From: Flavobacterium aquiphilum
GTDB lineage: Bacteria; Bacteroidota; Bacteroidia; Flavobacteriales; Flavobacteriaceae
Reading direction: 5' to 3'
DNA: 64,000 nucleotides
NCBI RefSeq assembly: GCF_027111335.1
Contig: NZ_CP114288.1
Location: forward strand, 4,092,001 to 4,156,000
Shown: one piece after another, positions 18,373 through 26,922 of the stretch
How the letters are laid out: the number at the start of each line of letters is the position of its first letter
Position numbering within the stretch: the stretch's first letter is position 1
The notes under the pieces: model-generated
What the model was told of the DNA's origin: nothing
What the model saw: only the letters and a program-made list of their open reading frames with translations
Databases searched by the model: none
Position numbers and translations under genes: made by a program

Positions 18373-19641
18373 TTAATCTGAAAACTGAAAATAAACCAAC
18401 AATCCTGCAGCCAAAGTCATTACGATCAAAGCTATAAATCCTAAAACATTGGTTAGCCATCCATTTACAAATTCTCCCATAATTTTTTTATTATTGGAAA
18501 CATGTAAAATAATAGCAATCAAAACCGGTGCTGTTAATCCGTACAGTATTGCGGTATAAATAAGCGCTTTGACAGGTGAAATCCCAACATAATTAAGAGA
18601 TAAACCAAGCAATAACGACAAGGCAATAATCACGTAAAACCCTTTTGCTTCATGGAATTTTTTATCCAATCCTTCCTCCCATCCAAAGGTTTCACTAAAA
18701 ATATACGAAAGAGAACCGCTCAATACCGGAATCGCAATAAGTCCAGTCCCTATAACTCCTATTGCAAAAAGCAGGTAGGCCATATTTCCTGCCAAAGGCT
18801 TCAACGCCTGAGCAGCTTGTTCAACTGTATCAATTTGATGAATACCTCCGTTAAACAAAACCGTTCCTGTGGTCAGAATAATAAAATACATTACCAGTCC
18901 CGAGAAAGTCATTCCAAAATCGACATCTTGCCGCATTTCATGAATAATTTTTTTATTTACCATCAAATGTCTTTTCTTATGCTTCATTTCCTCAACCTCA
19001 ACAGAAGCTTGCCAAAAAAATAGATAAGGCGAAATCGTTGTTCCCAGAATACCTACTAAAATTGCAATAAAATCTTTATCCAATTGAATCACTGGAACAA
19101 AAGTTGCTTTCATAATAACCCAAAAATTTTGTTTGTATAAAAAAGGAACTATAAAGTAAACCAACATTACAATGCACAAATATTTAAGCACTGATGCAAT
19201 TTTTTGATAAGGCAGGTAGATAATAAGTCCCAAAAGCAAAATGGTAAAAAAAACGCAAAAAAATGAGGCTTCAATAGAAGGAAAAAGTAAATTCCCTACA
19301 GCTCCCATTCCTGCAATATCGGCACCGATATTCATAATGATGGCTGGAAAACTGAACAAAAGCATCAAATATAAAACTGGTCTTGGGTAACTTTTTTTCA
19401 GAGTTCCGGTTAAGCCCTGACTGGTTACTAACCCAATTCTCGCACACATTTGTTGAATGGCTGCCATCAAAGGAAAAGCAACAATCGAGGTCCATAAAGT
19501 TGTAAGACCATATGCTGCACCAGCTTGTGAATAAGTCGCAATTCCGGAAGGATCATCGTCGCTTGCGCCTGTTACGAGTCCCGGTCCCAATAATTTCCAA
19601 AAGTGAGCGATTTTTTTCCTGAATACGTTTTTATTGTTCAT
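18373..19641 (-). CDS. Nramp-like metal ion transporter with divergent selectivity motifs
   Basis: An 11-helix inner-membrane protein of 422 residues in the Nramp (SLC11) superfamily. The helix 1 motif is DDDPSGIATY instead of the canonical DPGN, and the helix 6 motif that usually reads MPHN is SPYLFFWQAS here. The Asn and Met that coordinate Mn2+ or Fe2+ in true MntH are therefore missing. This resembles the Nramp-related subgroup for which other substrates (such as Mg2+) are known, so manganese should not be assumed. The gene is monocistronic and convergent with hdc. Family placement is firm; substrate is inference. Confidence 0.8.
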   Translation of the reverse strand: MNNKNVFRKKIAHFWKLLGPGLVTGASDDDPSGIATYSQAGAAYGLTTLWTSIVAFPLMAAIQQMCARIGLVTSQGLTGTLKKSYPRPVLYLMLLFSFPAIIMNIGADIAGMGAVGNLLFPSIEASFFCVFFTILLLGLIIYLPYQKIASVLKYLCIVMLVYFIVPFLYKQNFWVIMKATFVPVIQLDKDFIAILVGILGTTISPYLFFWQASVEVEEMKHKKRHLMVNKKIIHEMRQDVDFGMTFSGLVMYFIILTTGTVLFNGGIHQIDTVEQAAQALKPLAGNMAYLLFAIGVIGTGLIAIPVLSGSLSYIFSETFGWEEGLDKKFHEAKGFYVIIALSLLLGLSLNYVGISPVKALIYTAILYGLTAPVLIAIILHVSNNKKIMGEFVNGWLTNVLGFIALIVMTLAAGLLVYFQFSD

Positions 19642-19812
19642 TCTGTTAATATAAAATTATTAAAAGACAGAAGTCTCAAAACACCTTAAAATCAGTAGTA
19701 TCATGCTAATTTACATATTTAAAAACGATTGTTATCCTTTTTAAAACTTTTATGAGTAAACAAATAAATTTTATAGAGTACTTTAGTTTCATATTTTAAT
19801 ACCCACAATTAA

Positions 19813-20493
19813 ATGAGAAAATTAAATTATAAATACCTAATATTATTTTTGATACTTATCATGGCAGTAAAAGCAAAAGGTCAAGACTGGGCTAACTTAA
19901 ACAAATACAAAAACGAAAATACACTTCTTGGTTCTCAGACACCGGGACAAAAAAGGATTGTTTATTTTGGTGACTCCATAACTGAAAGCTGGGGAACAGT
20001 CTATCCCGATTTTTTCAATGACAAAAATTACATCAATAGAGGAATTAGCGGGCAAACAACTCCGCAGATGCTCTTACGTTTCAGGCAAGATGTTATTGAA
20101 CTACAACCTGAAATTGTAATTATTTTGGCTGGAACCAATGATATTGCCGGAAATACTGGACCCACAACTCTGCATACCATTTTAGGAAACCTTATTTCGA
20201 TGTGTGAATTAGCAAAAGCAAATGCTATAAAAGTAGTTCTTTGCTCTGTTCTTCCTGCTTATGACTACCCGTGGAAAAAAGGATTGGAACCCGCTGCCAA
20301 AATTGAAGCTTTGAATGCAATGATTATAAAATATGCCAAAGCAAATAACATTACCTATGTTGACTATTATTCGGTTATGGTGGATGAACGAAAAGGATTA
20401 AAATCCATTTATTCGGAAGATGGTGTTCATCCAAACAAAGAGGGTTATCGAGTAATGGAATCAATTATTGAGGCAATTATCAAAAACTTATAA
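19813..20493 (+). CDS. Secreted SGNH/GDSL hydrolase
   Basis: A 226-residue esterase-fold protein with a signal peptide (about 1-23, ending VKAKG). Blocks of the family are all present: block I FGDSITES with nucleophile S55, the block II Gly near RGISGQT, block III GTNDI and block V DGVHPN with the catalytic Asp and His. Such single-domain periplasmic SGNH proteins of Bacteroidota often act as acyl or acetyl esterases on polysaccharides or platelet-activating-factor-like substrates; the substrate here is not evident. It stands alone, with cysE starting 160 bases downstream. Confidence 0.85.
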   Translation: MRKLNYKYLILFLILIMAVKAKGQDWANLNKYKNENTLLGSQTPGQKRIVYFGDSITESWGTVYPDFFNDKNYINRGISGQTTPQMLLRFRQDVIELQPEIVIILAGTNDIAGNTGPTTLHTILGNLISMCELAKANAIKVVLCSVLPAYDYPWKKGLEPAAKIEALNAMIIKYAKANNITYVDYYSVMVDERKGLKSIYSEDGVHPNKEGYRVMESIIEAIIKNL

Positions 20494-20653
20494 TTGCTGT
20501 GATATAATTTCAAAAAAACAACGCTTCTGTTATATCTTTTTGAAACTATCATTTTCAATAGCAATTAACCTAATTCTTTGGTCGAACCTTGTTATTTTTT
20601 CTGAAAAACGCCTTACTTTTATCCTTTCAAAACTAACATTCAATTTCATAATC

Positions 20654-21445
20654 ATGACCAAAGATCTAATTGTACAAAATATTAGCGCTTCAAAAAGTCA
20701 TTTTTCTATAAATTATAGCATAAAAACCAAAACGGAAGCCTTTACCGAAAAACTGTTTTATACTTTGTTTGATTCCAATGCTCCACTCGATCAAAGCATC
20801 GATGAGCTTGAAAAACAATTTAAAGAAATAGCTTCTATGGCGTGCAAAAAAAATCAGGATTTATGCGAAAGCGCTTGGGATAAGTTTTTACATAAACTTC
20901 CATCTGTATTGGAAAACCTGAACAAAGATGCTTCATACATCTTAGAAAATGATCCTGCATCCAATAGTTTGGAAGAAATTTATCTTGCCTATCCGGGATT
21001 TTATGCCATTGCCATTTACCGATTGAGCCATGAATTGTATTTATTGGATTTGATGCTTTTTTCAAGATTGATGAGTGAGTATGCGCATCGCATTACGGGA
21101 ACAGACATACATGCCGGTGCTACCATCGCATCACCTTTCTTTATCGATCATGCGACCGGAATTGTAATTGGAGAGACAACCGTTATTGAAAAAAATGTAA
21201 AAATATATCAAGGGGTGACTTTGGGAGCGTTGAGCGTAAGCAAAGACATGAAGAATTCCAAAAGACATCCTACTGTTGAAAAAAATGTTTGCCTGTATGC
21301 GAATGCAACCATATTGGGAGGCACAACAGTTATAGGCAAAAACAGTATTGTTGGCGGAAACTCATGGGTCACCAAATCGATTCCGGAGGATTCAATCGTA
21401 ATGAACACCACCACAACCGAAGTTAAAGTAAAAGAGAAGAAATAA
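20654..21445 (+). CDS. cysE: Serine O-acetyltransferase
   Basis: Transfers acetyl from acetyl-CoA to serine, making O-acetylserine for cysteine synthesis. The protein has 263 residues from the ATG at 20654. About 130 N-terminal helical residues precede a left-handed beta-helix of hexapeptide repeats, including GTDIHAGATI, DHATGIVIGE and GGTTVIGKNSIVGGNSWV. The catalytic His/Asp region is in FFIDHATG. The frame stays open 62 codons further up to 20468, overlapping the SGNH hydrolase gene, but that stretch is not conserved-looking and begins inside the other gene, so I reject it. It ends 2 bases before cysM and both surely share one mRNA. Confidence 0.9.
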   Translation: MTKDLIVQNISASKSHFSINYSIKTKTEAFTEKLFYTLFDSNAPLDQSIDELEKQFKEIASMACKKNQDLCESAWDKFLHKLPSVLENLNKDASYILENDPASNSLEEIYLAYPGFYAIAIYRLSHELYLLDLMLFSRLMSEYAHRITGTDIHAGATIASPFFIDHATGIVIGETTVIEKNVKIYQGVTLGALSVSKDMKNSKRHPTVEKNVCLYANATILGGTTVIGKNSIVGGNSWVTKSIPEDSIVMNTTTTEVKVKEKK

Positions 21446-21447
21446 AA

Positions 21448-22335
21448 ATGAAAACCTATAAATTAGTCGAATTAATCGGGAATACACCACTTGTAGAAAC
21501 TACCCGATTGGTTGCGAACAAAAACGTAAAACTGTTATTAAAACTGGAAGGTGACAATCCCGGAGGAAGTGTAAAAGACCGCGCTGCCTATAACATGATT
21601 GCTTCTGCCATTGAAAGAGGAGACATTAAAAAAGGAGACAAATTAATTGAAGCAACTAGTGGAAACACAGGAATTGCTTTGGCAATGATTGCTCAATTAT
21701 TCAATATCGAAATCGAATTGGTCTTACCTGAAGATTCAACCATCGAGCGCACACAAACCATGCAGGCTTACGGTGCAACAGTTATACAAACACCTGCCAG
21801 CACAGGAATAATTGGCTCTAGAGATTACGCCGACAAAAAAGTAGCCGAAGGCGGTTATGTAATGCTGAATCAGTTTGCCAATGACGACAACTGGAAAGCG
21901 CATTACAAAACCACAGGCCCTGAAATCTGGAATGATACTGATGGAACTGTTACTCATTTTGTATCGGCTATGGGAACTACCGGAACGATTATTGGAACTT
22001 CAACTTACCTGAAAGAAAAAAATCAAAATATTCAAATCATTGGCGCGCAGCCAAGCGAAGGTTCACAAATTCCTGGCATTAGAAAATGGCCTCAGGAATA
22101 TTTACCTAAAATTTTTGATGCGTCAAAAGTAGATTTAACTGTTGATGTAAGCGAAAAAGAAGCCCGCAAAATGACCAAAAGATTAGCTAAGGAAGAAGGG
22201 ATTTTTGCCGGTATGAGCAGCGGAGGATCTGTTGCGGTAGCTGTTAAAATCGCTAACCAACTGGAATCGGGTGTTGTGGTAGCAATTATCTGTGATCGAG
22301 GAGACCGTTATTTATCTTCTGATTTATTCGAATAA
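21448..22335 (+). CDS. cysM: Cysteine synthase B-type O-acetylserine sulfhydrylase
   Basis: PLP enzyme of fold type II that uses O-acetylserine from CysE and sulfide or thiosulfate. The protein has 295 residues, shorter than most CysK and in the CysM range. The Schiff-base lysine is K43 in GGSVKDRAAYN, followed by [13 protein letters not shown] and the glycine loop SAMGTTGTIIG. The short active-site loop and the CysM-like ending AIICDRGDRYLSSDLF support CysM over CysK. It forms a tight operon with cysE (2-base gap), and its 3' flank is a hairpin-rich repeat. Confidence 0.87.
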   Translation: MKTYKLVELIGNTPLVETTRLVANKNVKLLLKLEGDNPGGSVKDRAAYNMIASAIERGDIKKGDKLIEATSGNTGIALAMIAQLFNIEIELVLPEDSTIERTQTMQAYGATVIQTPASTGIIGSRDYADKKVAEGGYVMLNQFANDDNWKAHYKTTGPEIWNDTDGTVTHFVSAMGTTGTIIGTSTYLKEKNQNIQIIGAQPSEGSQIPGIRKWPQEYLPKIFDASKVDLTVDVSEKEARKMTKRLAKEEGIFAGMSSGGSVAVAVKIANQLESGVVVAIICDRGDRYLSSDLFE

Positions 22336-22340
22336 AAGTG

Positions 22341-22456
22341 ACTAAGTTTCTGAGTTGCTAAGATTCTAAGTTTAAAATCTTAGAAACTTAGTATCTCAGC
22401 ATCTTAGCAACTCAAAAAAACTTAGCAACTTAGTATCTTAATAACTTAGCAACTCT
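22341..22456. repeat. CTTAG-type hairpin repeat between cysM and the aldo/keto reductase gene
   Basis: The 116 bases are built from variants of ACTTAGCAACTTAGTATCTTAG in both orientations. GAGTTGCTAAGAT (22352-22364) pairs perfectly with ATCTTAGCAACTC (22401-22413), with an inner stem CTAAG.../...CTTAG. Two more copies of the right arm follow at about 22421-22454. The array ends 9 bases before the next start codon. Confidence 0.75.
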
Positions 22457-22464
22457 AAAGAAAA

Positions 22465-23451
22465 ATGAACTATCGCAAACTGGGAAAAACCAATTTTCAA
22501 ATTTCAGAAATAGCACTTGGCACTTGGCAAGTGGGTGGAAAATGGGGATCTCCTTTCAATAATAAAACTGCTGATGAATTAATCAATGCCGCCATTGACA
22601 AAGGCGTGAATTTTATTGACACTGCCGATGTTTACGAAAATGGATTAAGCGAAACCGCTGTGGGAAGAGTTGTAAAATCACGTTCCGAACGTATTTATAT
22701 CGCAACAAAATGTGGAAGACATATCAATCCGCACGTAAATGAAGGTTATCAACCGAAAATACTTCAAAAATATGTGGAAGACAGTTTGAAAAGAATGGGA
22801 TTGGAAACTCTCGATCTTATTCAGTTACACTGTCCGCCTACACAAGTTTTTTACCGTCCTGAAATCTTTGAAATGTTTGATCGTTTGAAAGAACAGGGGA
22901 AAATTCAAAACTTGGGTGTCAGTGTAGAAAAAGTAGAAGAAGGCCTAAAAGCTATCGAATATTCTAACGTAACCACAGTTCAGATTATCTTTAATCTTTT
23001 CCGTCAACGTCCTTCTGAATTATTTTTTAAAGAAGCACAAAAAAAAGACATCGGAATTATTGCAAGAGTACCGCTTGCAAGTGGTTTATTGACCGGATTA
23101 TATGATTCCAAAACCACTTTTGGAGAACAAGACCACAGAAACTTCAATCGTGAAGGAGCTGCTTTTGATAAAGGAGAAACATTTTCGGGTATTAATTATG
23201 AATTAGGTTTAAAAGCAGTTGATGCTTTAAAAGCACTTTTCCCTGAAGCTACAAATTTGGCACCAATTGCCCTGCAATGGATTTTGAGTTTTAACGAAGT
23301 GAGCTGTATTATTCCTGGTGCTTCAAAGGAAAGTCATGTTTTATCGAATCTTTCTGTTTATGATTTACCGCAGCTGACTCCTGAAAAAATCAAGGAGATG
23401 AATGCCATTTATGAGCAATACATCAAGCCGCAGGTACATCAGCTTTGGTAA
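22465..23451 (+). CDS. Aldo/keto reductase
   Basis: An NADPH-dependent oxidoreductase with a TIM-barrel fold, 328 residues. The catalytic set is visible: the Asp-Tyr segment NFIDTADVYENG near residues 50-60, the Lys in IATKCGRH, and the His in LIQLHCPPT. The cofactor-binding C-terminal part is PGASKESHVLSNL. The sequence resembles the YdjG/IolS-like subgroup of general AKRs, for which substrates are mostly unknown. It follows cysM after the CTTAG repeat and seems to be transcribed alone. Confidence 0.85.
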   Translation: MNYRKLGKTNFQISEIALGTWQVGGKWGSPFNNKTADELINAAIDKGVNFIDTADVYENGLSETAVGRVVKSRSERIYIATKCGRHINPHVNEGYQPKILQKYVEDSLKRMGLETLDLIQLHCPPTQVFYRPEIFEMFDRLKEQGKIQNLGVSVEKVEEGLKAIEYSNVTTVQIIFNLFRQRPSELFFKEAQKKDIGIIARVPLASGLLTGLYDSKTTFGEQDHRNFNREGAAFDKGETFSGINYELGLKAVDALKALFPEATNLAPIALQWILSFNEVSCIIPGASKESHVLSNLSVYDLPQLTPEKIKEMNAIYEQYIKPQVHQLW

Positions 23452-23534
23452 AATAAAATATTACTATCCGTTAATAATACCAACCCAAAAGTTTGTCGGT
23501 TTATTAAAAAACAAAAGTTTTTTTCTCTTAAAAC

Positions 23535-23589
23535 CATTAAGATTAAGGTTCATTAAGCCTAAAAACTTAATTTTCTTAATATCTTAATG
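23535..23589. repeat. CTTAAT-type hairpin repeat
   Basis: CATTAAGATTAAG (23535-23547) faces CTTAATATCTTAATG (23575-23589), with CATTAAG and CTTAAT units between. It lies in the gap after the aldo/keto reductase gene. Confidence 0.6.
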
Positions 23590-23648
23590 ATTAGAAATAT
23601 ATTACTTTTTTTGGTCCGCTTAGCAGACAGTCATAAAAGAAAATGTAA

Positions 23649-24092
23649 ATGTTCAAAAAAGCAAATCTCAAAGAGTGGTTTGATCGCTATAAATATTCAG
23701 AATTGGCGGCAACAAGTTCAGCTTTGTTGGCTTCCCAATTCAGCAGAATTTATAGTGAACTGACAACTGCTTATTTGATAACGTTTGCCGAATATTTGAC
23801 TTTTTATGGGGTCATGATTTACAGGTCTTACAAAGCCTTGTCTACCAAGAATAAATTGAAAAACCAAGGCGTTTCACTTAAAGAAATTGCTGTTTTGATT
23901 CGGAATTTATTGTTTGAATTTGGTTACCCCGCAGTTTTGGATTTCTTTTTAATTCGGCCATTCTGCATGTATTGGATACCGATAGTGACAGGCAGTTATT
24001 TTATCGGAATCATATTGGGAAAAATTATGGCAGATAGCTGCTTTTATTGTCTATCTATTTTCAATTACGAATGGATTAAAAAGAAGGAATAA
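23649..24092 (+). CDS. Small membrane protein of unknown function
   Basis: A 147-residue protein I do not recognise. It begins with an amphipathic charged stretch (FKKANLKEWFDRYKYSELAA). Two hydrophobic helices follow near 25-62, with a basic loop (KALSTKNKLKNQ), then two more near 90-140 (IPIVTGSYFIGIILGKIM). This gives about four membrane segments and a basic C-terminal tail (YEWIKKKE). Topology resembles small lipid- or sugar-linked membrane proteins, but no motif allows a name. It lies 104 bases upstream of the methyltransferase gene that opens the candidate defence block, in the same direction; whether it belongs to that block is unclear. Confidence 0.6.
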   Translation: MFKKANLKEWFDRYKYSELAATSSALLASQFSRIYSELTTAYLITFAEYLTFYGVMIYRSYKALSTKNKLKNQGVSLKEIAVLIRNLLFEFGYPAVLDFFLIRPFCMYWIPIVTGSYFIGIILGKIMADSCFYCLSIFNYEWIKKKE

Positions 24093-24196
24093 TACATTAT
24101 AAAATCACTGAATTATTTAAGATTACAAATATCATTTGATTAATAATCCCGATAGCTTTTATATATTTACTGAAAATATTCTCCTTACCGAAAAAG

Positions 24197-26911
24197 ATGA
24201 AAAAATCTGAGATTCAGCAACTTTTACAAAGCATATCCAACAATATCGATAAAGAAAACTTTATTTATGATTTTCTTTCCTCTTTTGGCTTATCCAGAAC
24301 CACCATTACTCGTTTAAAAAAAGGCGATTACAATCTTTCTAAAACGGAAGGGGAACTTTTCTATAAAGGGAAAATCTTTTTTAAGGTATTAACGGAGGGG
24401 AATCTTCTGGATACTATAGATGAATTATCCAAAGACGAAAAAATCCTGAGACAAAAGCCCCGTTTTATAGTAGTAACGGACTTTATTAGTTTTTTTGCAA
24501 CCGATACCAAACTAAAAACGAATAAAGATTTTACGATTGCTAATCTTGCAGACCAAATCGATTTCTTTCTGCCTTTATCGGGTGCAGAAATTTATCGGGT
24601 AAGCAATGACAATAAACTGGATCGCGAAGCGGCTTATAAACTTGGCGAACTTTATGATATTTTGGTTGCCGATAATCCTGATTGGATAGCACAAGGGAGT
24701 CATCAGCTCAATATTTTTTTATCGAGATTATTGTTTTGTTTTTTTGCTGAAGATACCGGTATTTTTTCTGTCAAAAGCATTTTTACCGAAAGCTTGGCCA
24801 ACAATACCCAAGACGATGGTTCCGATGTGAAAGAATTTCTGTCTTTGCTGTTCAAAAAATTAAACACGGAAAATGGAGATTTTCCCAACTATTTAGACAG
24901 CTTTCCTTATGTAAACGGAGGTTTATTTCGCGATGATATCGAATGCCCGAAGTTTTCCAAAAAAGCCCGACAAATTTTAATTGATTCGGGAGAACTGGAT
25001 TGGTCAGAAATTAATCCCGACATTTTTGGGTCAATGATTCAGGCAGTTGCCGATCCGGAGGAAAGGAACAATTTAGGAATGCACTATACCTCGGTAGTCA
25101 ACATTCTCAAATTAATCAAACCCTTATTTTTGGATGAACTATACGAAGAATTTGAAAAAAACAAAAACAATGCAAAAGCATTGGACAAACTTTTAGTACG
25201 GCTTTCCAGAATCAAATTCTTCGACCCGGCTTGCGGGAGCGGTAATTTCCTGATTATTACCTACAAAGAGTTACGTAATCTTGAAATACAAATCGTTAAG
25301 CAATTAATTGATTTGAATACAGGACAACAAAAAAATTATTTTACCGAAATTAAACTTTCGCAGTTTTACGGCATAGAGATCAAGGATTTTGCCCATGAAA
25401 TGGCCATACTTTCGCTTTGGCTGGCAGAACACCAAATGAACCAAGTTTTTGAACAGGAACTATTGGGACAGGGACAGTCTAAACCCTTATTGCCTCTGAA
25501 GGAAGCAGGAAACATTACCGCAGGAAACGCAGCCCGTATCGATTGGGAAGATGCTTGTCCTAAAAAAGAAGGGGATGAGATTTATATCATAGGGAATCCG
25601 CCTTATTATGGTGCAAGAAAACAAGATGAAGAACAAAAAAAAGATATTGCGATTAATTTCCCAAAACTAAAGGGAGCCAATAATTTAGATTATATTTTTA
25701 TTTGGTTTTATAAAGGAACCAAGTTTATAGAAAATATTAATGCAAAATTAGGACTAGTATCTACAAATTCGGTATGTCAAAGAGAACAGGTTTCTTTATT
25801 ATGGCCTCAAATCCTAAATGATAAAATAGAAATTGATTTTGCCTATCAATCTTTCAAATGGACTAATAATGCTAAAGGAAATGCAGGAGTTACAGTTATA
25901 ATTGTGGCATTTCGAAATGTAATGGCGAAAGAAAAATACATTTTTACAGAATCAATAACTAAATTAGCTAAAAACATAAATGCTTATTTATTAGATTATT
26001 CAAATATTTATATTAGTCCAAGAACAAAATCTATTTCGGGTTTACCTGAAATGAATTTTGGTAATATGGCGAACGACGGAGGGAATCTGTTTTTGACAGC
26101 TGAAGAAAGGATGGCTATTATCAATAACGAACCGGATAACATCAATTTTGTAAAAAAGTTAGTAGGATCGTTAGAGTTTTTGAGAGGAATTGATAAATAT
26201 TGTTTGTGGATAGAGGATGAAAATCTTGATAAAGCATTAGAAAGTTCATTTGTAAGTGAAAGGATAAGTAAAACGAAAGAAGCTAGGTTATCTAGTAAAA
26301 GAGAAGCTACGAATAAATTATCATTGACACCACATAGGTTTGCAGAGATTAGACATAGGGATACGGATGCAATATTTATTCCAAGTGTTTCATCAGAGCG
26401 TAGAGACTATATTCCATTAGGACTCACAAATAAAGATGAAATAATTGTAGCACCTAATTTAGCAATATACGATGCCCAACCCTGGCTGTTTGGTGTACTA
26501 CATTCCAAAATGCATATGATTTGGGTGGATGCTGTGGGAGGTAAACTAGAAACACGTTATCGTTATTCGGCTAAGTTGTGTTATAATACCTTTCCTTTTC
26601 CTCTTATCAATGAAACCCAAAAGGAACGCATTAATTTATGTGTTTTTGCTATCTTGGACGAACGGGCAAAATATCCCGAAAAAACAATGGCCTGGATGTA
26701 TAATCCCGAGACTATGCCTAGCGGTTTAAAACAAGCCCACAAAGATTTGGATTTGTGCATTGAGCAAATTTATCGATTGGCTCCTTTTACGACCGATGCG
26801 GAGCGACTGGAATATTTGTTTAAACTCTTCGATGAAATGACACAGAAAGCAACTTTGTTTACCAAAGAAAAGACTCCCCGAAAAGCTCAAAGTAAGAAGG
26901 TAAAAGAATAA
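24197..26911 (+). CDS. MmeI-like adenine-specific DNA methyltransferase, first gene of a candidate defence locus
   Basis: A 904-residue class I SAM-dependent DNA methyltransferase. The N-terminal 300 residues contain a spacer-like helical region with FFAEDTGIF and IFGSMIQAVADPEERNNLGMHYTS, a signature of the MmeI/YeeA type. The catalytic domain has motif I D343-PACGSGNF and motif IV N467-PPY, marking an N6-adenine enzyme. The target-recognition part lies after about residue 600 (KEARLSSKREATNKL, then HRFAEIRHRD), and the C-terminal RYRYSAKLCYNTFPFP is typical of MmeI-like enzymes. Unlike MmeI itself, I see no convincing PD-(D/E)xK nuclease motif in the first 150 residues. The next gene starts 11 bases downstream. 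Inferred role: host DNA modification and self marking. Confidence 0.85.
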   Translation: MKKSEIQQLLQSISNNIDKENFIYDFLSSFGLSRTTITRLKKGDYNLSKTEGELFYKGKIFFKVLTEGNLLDTIDELSKDEKILRQKPRFIVVTDFISFFATDTKLKTNKDFTIANLADQIDFFLPLSGAEIYRVSNDNKLDREAAYKLGELYDILVADNPDWIAQGSHQLNIFLSRLLFCFFAEDTGIFSVKSIFTESLANNTQDDGSDVKEFLSLLFKKLNTENGDFPNYLDSFPYVNGGLFRDDIECPKFSKKARQILIDSGELDWSEINPDIFGSMIQAVADPEERNNLGMHYTSVVNILKLIKPLFLDELYEEFEKNKNNAKALDKLLVRLSRIKFFDPACGSGNFLIITYKELRNLEIQIVKQLIDLNTGQQKNYFTEIKLSQFYGIEIKDFAHEMAILSLWLAEHQMNQVFEQELLGQGQSKPLLPLKEAGNITAGNAARIDWEDACPKKEGDEIYIIGNPPYYGARKQDEEQKKDIAINFPKLKGANNLDYIFIWFYKGTKFIENINAKLGLVSTNSVCQREQVSLLWPQILNDKIEIDFAYQSFKWTNNAKGNAGVTVIIVAFRNVMAKEKYIFTESITKLAKNINAYLLDYSNIYISPRTKSISGLPEMNFGNMANDGGNLFLTAEERMAIINNEPDNINFVKKLVGSLEFLRGIDKYCLWIEDENLDKALESSFVSERISKTKEARLSSKREATNKLSLTPHRFAEIRHRDTDAIFIPSVSSERRDYIPLGLTNKDEIIVAPNLAIYDAQPWLFGVLHSKMHMIWVDAVGGKLETRYRYSAKLCYNTFPFPLINETQKERINLCVFAILDERAKYPEKTMAWMYNPETMPSGLKQAHKDLDLCIEQIYRLAPFTTDAERLEYLFKLFDEMTQKATLFTKEKTPRKAQSKKVKE

Positions 26912-26922
26912 TAAAGAGAACA

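Noticed and set aside
20468..20653. 62-codon N-terminal extension of CysE
   Set aside because: It begins inside the SGNH hydrolase gene, looks unlike a conserved CysE start, and the ATG at 20654 gives the normal length.
22341..22456. CRISPR-like repeats before the aldo/keto reductase gene
   Set aside because: Units occur in both orientations and form hairpins, with no spacer pattern.
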